64,000 nucleotides of DNA from Hymenobacter canadensis (GTDB lineage Bacteria; Bacteroidota; Bacteroidia; Cytophagales; Hymenobacteraceae), in the NCBI RefSeq assembly GCF_027359925.1, contig NZ_CP114767.1:3720001-3784000 (forward strand). Reading direction: 5' to 3'. Below the pieces are notes generated by a model. It did not search any database. It saw nothing but the letters and a program-made list of their open reading frames with translations, and was not told the DNA's origin. The translations under genes were made by a program, and so were the position numbers. Positions 60,607-64,000 of this stretch are shown piece by piece (within the stretch, counting starts at the first letter, position 1; each line of letters starts with the position of its first letter).

Positions 60607-62190
60607 TTAACTCACCACTACCAGCCGGGAGCTGATGCGGACGCCTTCGCGCACCTGGCAATGGTAGGAGCCGGCGGCCAGGCCCGTGGCAAACGGAATC
60701 TGGCGGCGGCCGCGGGGCTGCTCCCGGTCGAGCAGGCGCGCCACTTCGCGGCCCAGCGCGTCGAGCACCACCACCTGCACGTGCCCGCCTTCGCTCTCAA
60801 ACTCCACCGTGGCGTGGTCGCGCACAGGGTTCGGAAACACGCTGAAATTGGCCACATTGGTGGCGGCGGCCGTGCTGGTGCCGTTCACGATGCCGGGCCG
60901 GATAACCGGCACGTTCGGAAACTGCCCGAGGCTGGAAGGCAGCAGGGCGTTGAGCGTCGTCTGGGGCACGCGGAACCAGTCTTTGAGTAGATTGGCGTAG
61001 ATGGCCCGGAAATCAAACTGCATGGGCACCTGGTCGTTCACGCCGGCGTTGGCGGGCAGCACCGGGTTATTGCCGTGGATGATAGGGTTGACGCTGGTGC
61101 CGAACACGATAAGCGGCGCGGCCGCCCCGTGGTCAGTGCCCTTGCTGGAATTGGCCTTGATACGGCGCCCAAACTCCGAAAACGTCATGCCCACCACCCG
61201 GTCCTGCACCGCGAGGCGGCGCAAGTCGTCCTGGAAGGCTTCCAGCGCCTGCGAAATTCGGCCCAGCAGCGTGGCGTGCGTGCCCGTGGTGGTGCTGCCC
61301 GTAACAGGAACCTGCGCCGCGTGCGTATCAAAGCCGCCGAGGTTGCAGACGTACACCCGCGTCTGCAGGCCGCCGGCCACCAGCTGGGCTACAATCTTGA
61401 GCTGGTCGGCGAGGGAATTCTGGCCGGCTGCGGGGTAGAGCGGCGAGAGGTTGCGGGCCCGCGCCGCCGCCGCCTGAATGGCCGTGGTGTAAATCTGGGT
61501 CTGGGAAATTACCTGCCGGATAAACGTCAGCTCGTGGCCGGCCGGCGTGTTGGGCGCCGTATCGACCCCGCCTGACAGCAGCTGGTAGAACGACGTGGTG
61601 CTGGCAATGGCCATGCCCATGTTCACGGCGGGGCCCTGCACGCAGTTGCTCACCACCGAGCCGATGCTGATGGCCAGCGGATCGGGGTTCTGGGTGCTGG
61701 GGTAGCCGGTGGGGTAGTTGGCATACTCCGAGTCGAGGTAGCGCCCGGCCCAGCCCGAGGTGATGGTGACGTTGGAGTCCGACGCCGAAGTCCAGATGTC
61801 GGTGGCACGGAAGTGCGAGTAGTTGGGGTTGGGGTAGCTCACGCCCTGCACCACCCCAATCTTGCCATCGTCGAACAGGTTTTTCACGCCCGCCATGGCC
61901 GGATGAATGCCCGTGGCGGCGCGCAGCGGCAGCACCTGGTTTTGCGGAATGGCAATGTCGGCGCGGGCATTCATCAGGGCCGAGTACTGGTCGGTCGGGA
62001 TGATCATGTTCAGCCCGTCGTTGCCGCCGTTCAGCTGAATCAGCACCAGCACCCGGTCGGTCTGGGTGGCGCCGCCCGTAATCTCAAAAAGCTCCGGCGA
62101 AAAGCCGTAGGCCCCAATCGGCAGCCCGCCCAGTAGCGTGGGCAACACGGTGGCGGCCGTGGTAGTCTGGAGGAAATGTCTGCGTTTCAT
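60607..62190 (-). CDS. DUF1501 protein with T9SS C-terminal sorting domain
   Basis: A 527-residue protein. The N-terminus MKRRHFLQTTTAATVLP resembles a Tat signal (RRxFLQ). The DUF1501 domain covers residues about 45-420: RVLVLIQLNGGNDGLNMIIP, HFRATDIWTSAS, VYVCNLGGFDTHAAQ and SEFGRRIKANSSKGTDHGAA are typical sulfatase-like signatures. The last 85 residues form a type A T9SS domain (NFSVFPNPVRDHATVEFE, ending SSRLVVVS). DUF1501 genes pair with DUF1800 genes in many phyla; here the DUF1800 gene lies upstream on the same strand. Function of the pair is unknown. Confidence 0.9.
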   Translation of the reverse strand: MKRRHFLQTTTAATVLPTLLGGLPIGAYGFSPELFEITGGATQTDRVLVLIQLNGGNDGLNMIIPTDQYSALMNARADIAIPQNQVLPLRAATGIHPAMAGVKNLFDDGKIGVVQGVSYPNPNYSHFRATDIWTSASDSNVTITSGWAGRYLDSEYANYPTGYPSTQNPDPLAISIGSVVSNCVQGPAVNMGMAIASTTSFYQLLSGGVDTAPNTPAGHELTFIRQVISQTQIYTTAIQAAAARARNLSPLYPAAGQNSLADQLKIVAQLVAGGLQTRVYVCNLGGFDTHAAQVPVTGSTTTGTHATLLGRISQALEAFQDDLRRLAVQDRVVGMTFSEFGRRIKANSSKGTDHGAAAPLIVFGTSVNPIIHGNNPVLPANAGVNDQVPMQFDFRAIYANLLKDWFRVPQTTLNALLPSSLGQFPNVPVIRPGIVNGTSTAAATNVANFSVFPNPVRDHATVEFESEGGHVQVVVLDALGREVARLLDREQPRGRRQIPFATGLAAGSYHCQVREGVRISSRLVVVS

Positions 62191-62293
62191 ACTTCGTGTT
62201 AATGGTTAAATGGCTGATTGTTGAATTGCTGACAGCCAGATGGCCGCTGCCTGAGTGAGCAGCCGGCCAGTAAGCCATGCAGCCATTAAGCCA

Positions 62294-64000
62294 TTAAGAC
62301 AGATGATACTCGGCCAGGCCCATGAGCGTGCGCAGCAGCGACTGGAGCTTGGTTTGCACGGCAGCGCGCTTGGCGGCGTTGGTGGGCGCGGCCAGATACT
62401 CGTTCCACTCTATCGTCCACTCGAAGTCGGGCAGGCCCGGCAGCAGCGTGTCGTTGAGGTAGGTGAGCTGGGTGGGCGTCAGCTGGATGGGCGTCAGCAG
62501 CCGGGCCAGCTCCGCAATCAGCAGGTTGGGGTCGGCGGCAGTGGCGGCGGGCAGGGTCAGGACCAGCGCCACCGGGTCAATCCGGATGGTGACGCCGCCG
62601 GTGGTGTAGCCGTTGTTGCTGATGAGCAGGTCGGTGAGCTGGTTGCGGCGGGGCAGCGTCACGGCATTGATCCACATTTCGTAGAACTGCGGCGTCTGCC
62701 AGTAGGCCGGCCAGCCGGCCACGTTCGGCGGGTCGCCGAGCAGCTGCTGCTGCACGTTCGTGACGCCGTTGAGGTAGTTCCACATGGCGTATTGGGCCGT
62801 AGGGTTGGTGGCGGGCGGAAAGGCCACCTGCAGCTGCCGCGCCGTGCCCACCGTGAAATCGAGCGGGCTCTTAATCAGGCAGCCCATGTTCACGCTGTCA
62901 AAGAAATGCTGACTCGACAGCAGCGCGCGCAGCACCGGCGCCACTTCGTAGTTGCTTTGCAGCAGCAGCTGGGCCATGGGCTCAATCACCTGGGTTTCGG
63001 TGGTGGCGTCAATCACGTAGTACACAAACCAGCGGTAGAGCTTGCGGCACAGGAAGCGCGCCGTTTCCTGCTGCCGCAACACCAGCGCAATCAGGGCCTT
63101 GTACTCCTGGTCGGTCTGGTTGCTGATGGTAGCATTCTGGAAGGCGCTGCTGAACGTTTTGGTGGTGGTGTCGTGGCGCGAGGCCGTGAAGTAGCCGGCC
63201 TGGGTGGTGGCATTGTCGCGCCAGCCCGTGAGCACGCGTGCGGCGGCCTGCACGTCGTCTTCGGTATAGGTGGTGTAGTTGCCGGGGCCAATCTGCGGGC
63301 CCTTGCCCACCGTGAACAGCTCCAGCAGCTCGCGGCCGTAGTTTTCGTTGGGGGCGGTGGCAGTGCTCTGGTTGCCGTTGAGGTAGCGTAGCATGGCCGG
63401 GTTCACCGTCACGTCTTCGGCGAGGCGCTGGATGTTGCCCAGCGCGTGGCGGCGCAGCAGCGCGCAGTACTGGTAGCCGTAGCGGGCATCGTTGATGTCG
63501 CCCAGCTCCACCACAAAGTGGTTGTGCCAGAACAGCGTCATCTTCTCCACCAACGACGGGCCCTGGCCCAGCAACCGCCCCAGCCACCACGCCCGCAGCG
63601 AGGCGCGCCGCACGCCCTCGAAGTTCTGGTCGAAGGCTTGCGTCACCCAGGTCTGGCCCAGCGGCACGCTCGTATCGGTGGCCGACACGTTGAGCGGCGG
63701 CGCGGGCGCAGTCGGGGCCGTGAGCAGCGTATTCAGCACCTGCGTCAGACTCTGGCCGGCAGCCGCCAGAATTTCGGGGCGGGTGGGCCCGAACAGCGTG
63801 CGGCGCAGCAGATGCGCGGCCTGCGCATAGCCCCACGGCCCCGTGTAAGGGCCCAGGCCCGCCGTAGAGCGGGGCTCGGTGGGCAGGCGCGTGTTGGCAT
63901 AGCGGCTCACGGTTTCGTCGCCGGAGCCGGTGGGCGGGGCGGTGCCGAAGGCAGGCTGCGTCGGCACGGCGGCGGCCGGGGCCGCCAGGGCAGAAGCAGG
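62294..64000 (-). CDS. DUF1800 protein, 5' end beyond the window
   Basis: 568 codons are visible, open to the right edge, where an Ala-rich segment ASALAAPAAAVPTQP looks like the end of a signal peptide; the true start lies outside. The domain begins HLLRRTLFGPTRPEILAAAG and contains MTLFWHNHFVVELG, NENYGRELLELFTVGKGPQ, DVQAAARVLTGW, and FLCRKLYRWFVYYV, all typical of DUF1800. It lies about 100 bases upstream of the DUF1501 gene and is probably the first gene of a two-gene unit. No T9SS tail is present on this partner. Confidence 0.9.
   Translation of the reverse strand, partial: PASALAAPAAAVPTQPAFGTAPPTGSGDETVSRYANTRLPTEPRSTAGLGPYTGPWGYAQAAHLLRRTLFGPTRPEILAAAGQSLTQVLNTLLTAPTAPAPPLNVSATDTSVPLGQTWVTQAFDQNFEGVRRASLRAWWLGRLLGQGPSLVEKMTLFWHNHFVVELGDINDARYGYQYCALLRRHALGNIQRLAEDVTVNPAMLRYLNGNQSTATAPNENYGRELLELFTVGKGPQIGPGNYTTYTEDDVQAAARVLTGWRDNATTQAGYFTASRHDTTTKTFSSAFQNATISNQTDQEYKALIALVLRQQETARFLCRKLYRWFVYYVIDATTETQVIEPMAQLLLQSNYEVAPVLRALLSSQHFFDSVNMGCLIKSPLDFTVGTARQLQVAFPPATNPTAQYAMWNYLNGVTNVQQQLLGDPPNVAGWPAYWQTPQFYEMWINAVTLPRRNQLTDLLISNNGYTTGGVTIRIDPVALVLTLPAATAADPNLLIAELARLLTPIQLTPTQLTYLNDTLLPGLPDFEWTIEWNEYLAAPTNAAKRAAVQTKLQSLLRTLMGLAEYHLS

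Overview
The window looks like chromosome from a GC-rich member of the Bacteroidota, most likely Hymenobacteraceae (Hymenobacter or a close relative). The evidence is indirect. Promoter -7 boxes of the form TAnnTTTG precede many genes, and Shine-Dalgarno sequences are mostly absent. There is a type IX secretion (T9SS) C-terminal sorting domain, a CrtY-type lycopene cyclase, a TonB receptor with an N-terminal carboxypeptidase-regulatory domain, and many small lipoproteins. No rRNA, tRNA, CRISPR array, prophage or intact transposase was seen.

Layout. 1-105 is a 21-bp tandem repeat. 226-3896 holds a TonB-C lipoprotein, a Uma2-family protein and an aldehyde dehydrogenase resembling 2-aminomuconate-semialdehyde dehydrogenase. 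4008-12008 is an envelope-glycosylation neighbourhood: multi-TM GT-C-like proteins, two GT2 glycosyltransferases and a SAM methyltransferase. 12188-17473 holds kynurenine-pathway genes: an atypical SDR, 3-hydroxyanthranilate dioxygenase, ACMS decarboxylase and kynureninase, with another GT-C-like gene among them. 17714-22670 has a membrane protein, an AlkB-like dioxygenase, a TonB receptor with the relic of a second receptor beside it, and a small secreted protein. 22879-24276 is kynurenine 3-monooxygenase. 24498-29671 contains a degenerate LytTR regulator, a PAP2-like protein, sigma-54 and asnS. 29785-36593 has a VapBC-type toxin-antitoxin pair, a Rof-like protein, a Rieske/FAD reductase, and an AlgI-type acyltransferase with two AlgJ/X-like partners. 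36718-49131 has paired secreted proteins, uvrA, TMEM175, small lipoproteins, ispD, queA, a MacB-like permease and a LOG-family protein. 49287-64000 has crtY, an orphan ABC ATPase, DUF2795, DUF349, ettA, a Na+/H+ antiporter, an M61 peptidase and a DUF1501/DUF1800 pair. The last gene runs off the right edge.

How the genes work together. Five enzymes needed to take kynurenine to 2-aminomuconate (KMO, KynU, HAO, ACMSD, AMSDH) lie within about 22 kb, but in separate units on both strands. Tryptophan dioxygenase, kynurenine formamidase and 2-aminomuconate deaminase are not in the window. The two GT2 enzymes and the four GT-C-like membrane proteins would fit lipid-linked sugar transfer at the envelope. 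AlgI with two AlgJ-like proteins suggests O-acetylation of an exported polysaccharide.

The most distinctive non-coding feature is a set of long inverted and short direct repeats in intergenic regions. Several of them supply the last codon(s) and stop codon of the neighbouring gene. All family assignments come from reading motifs; no database search was run.
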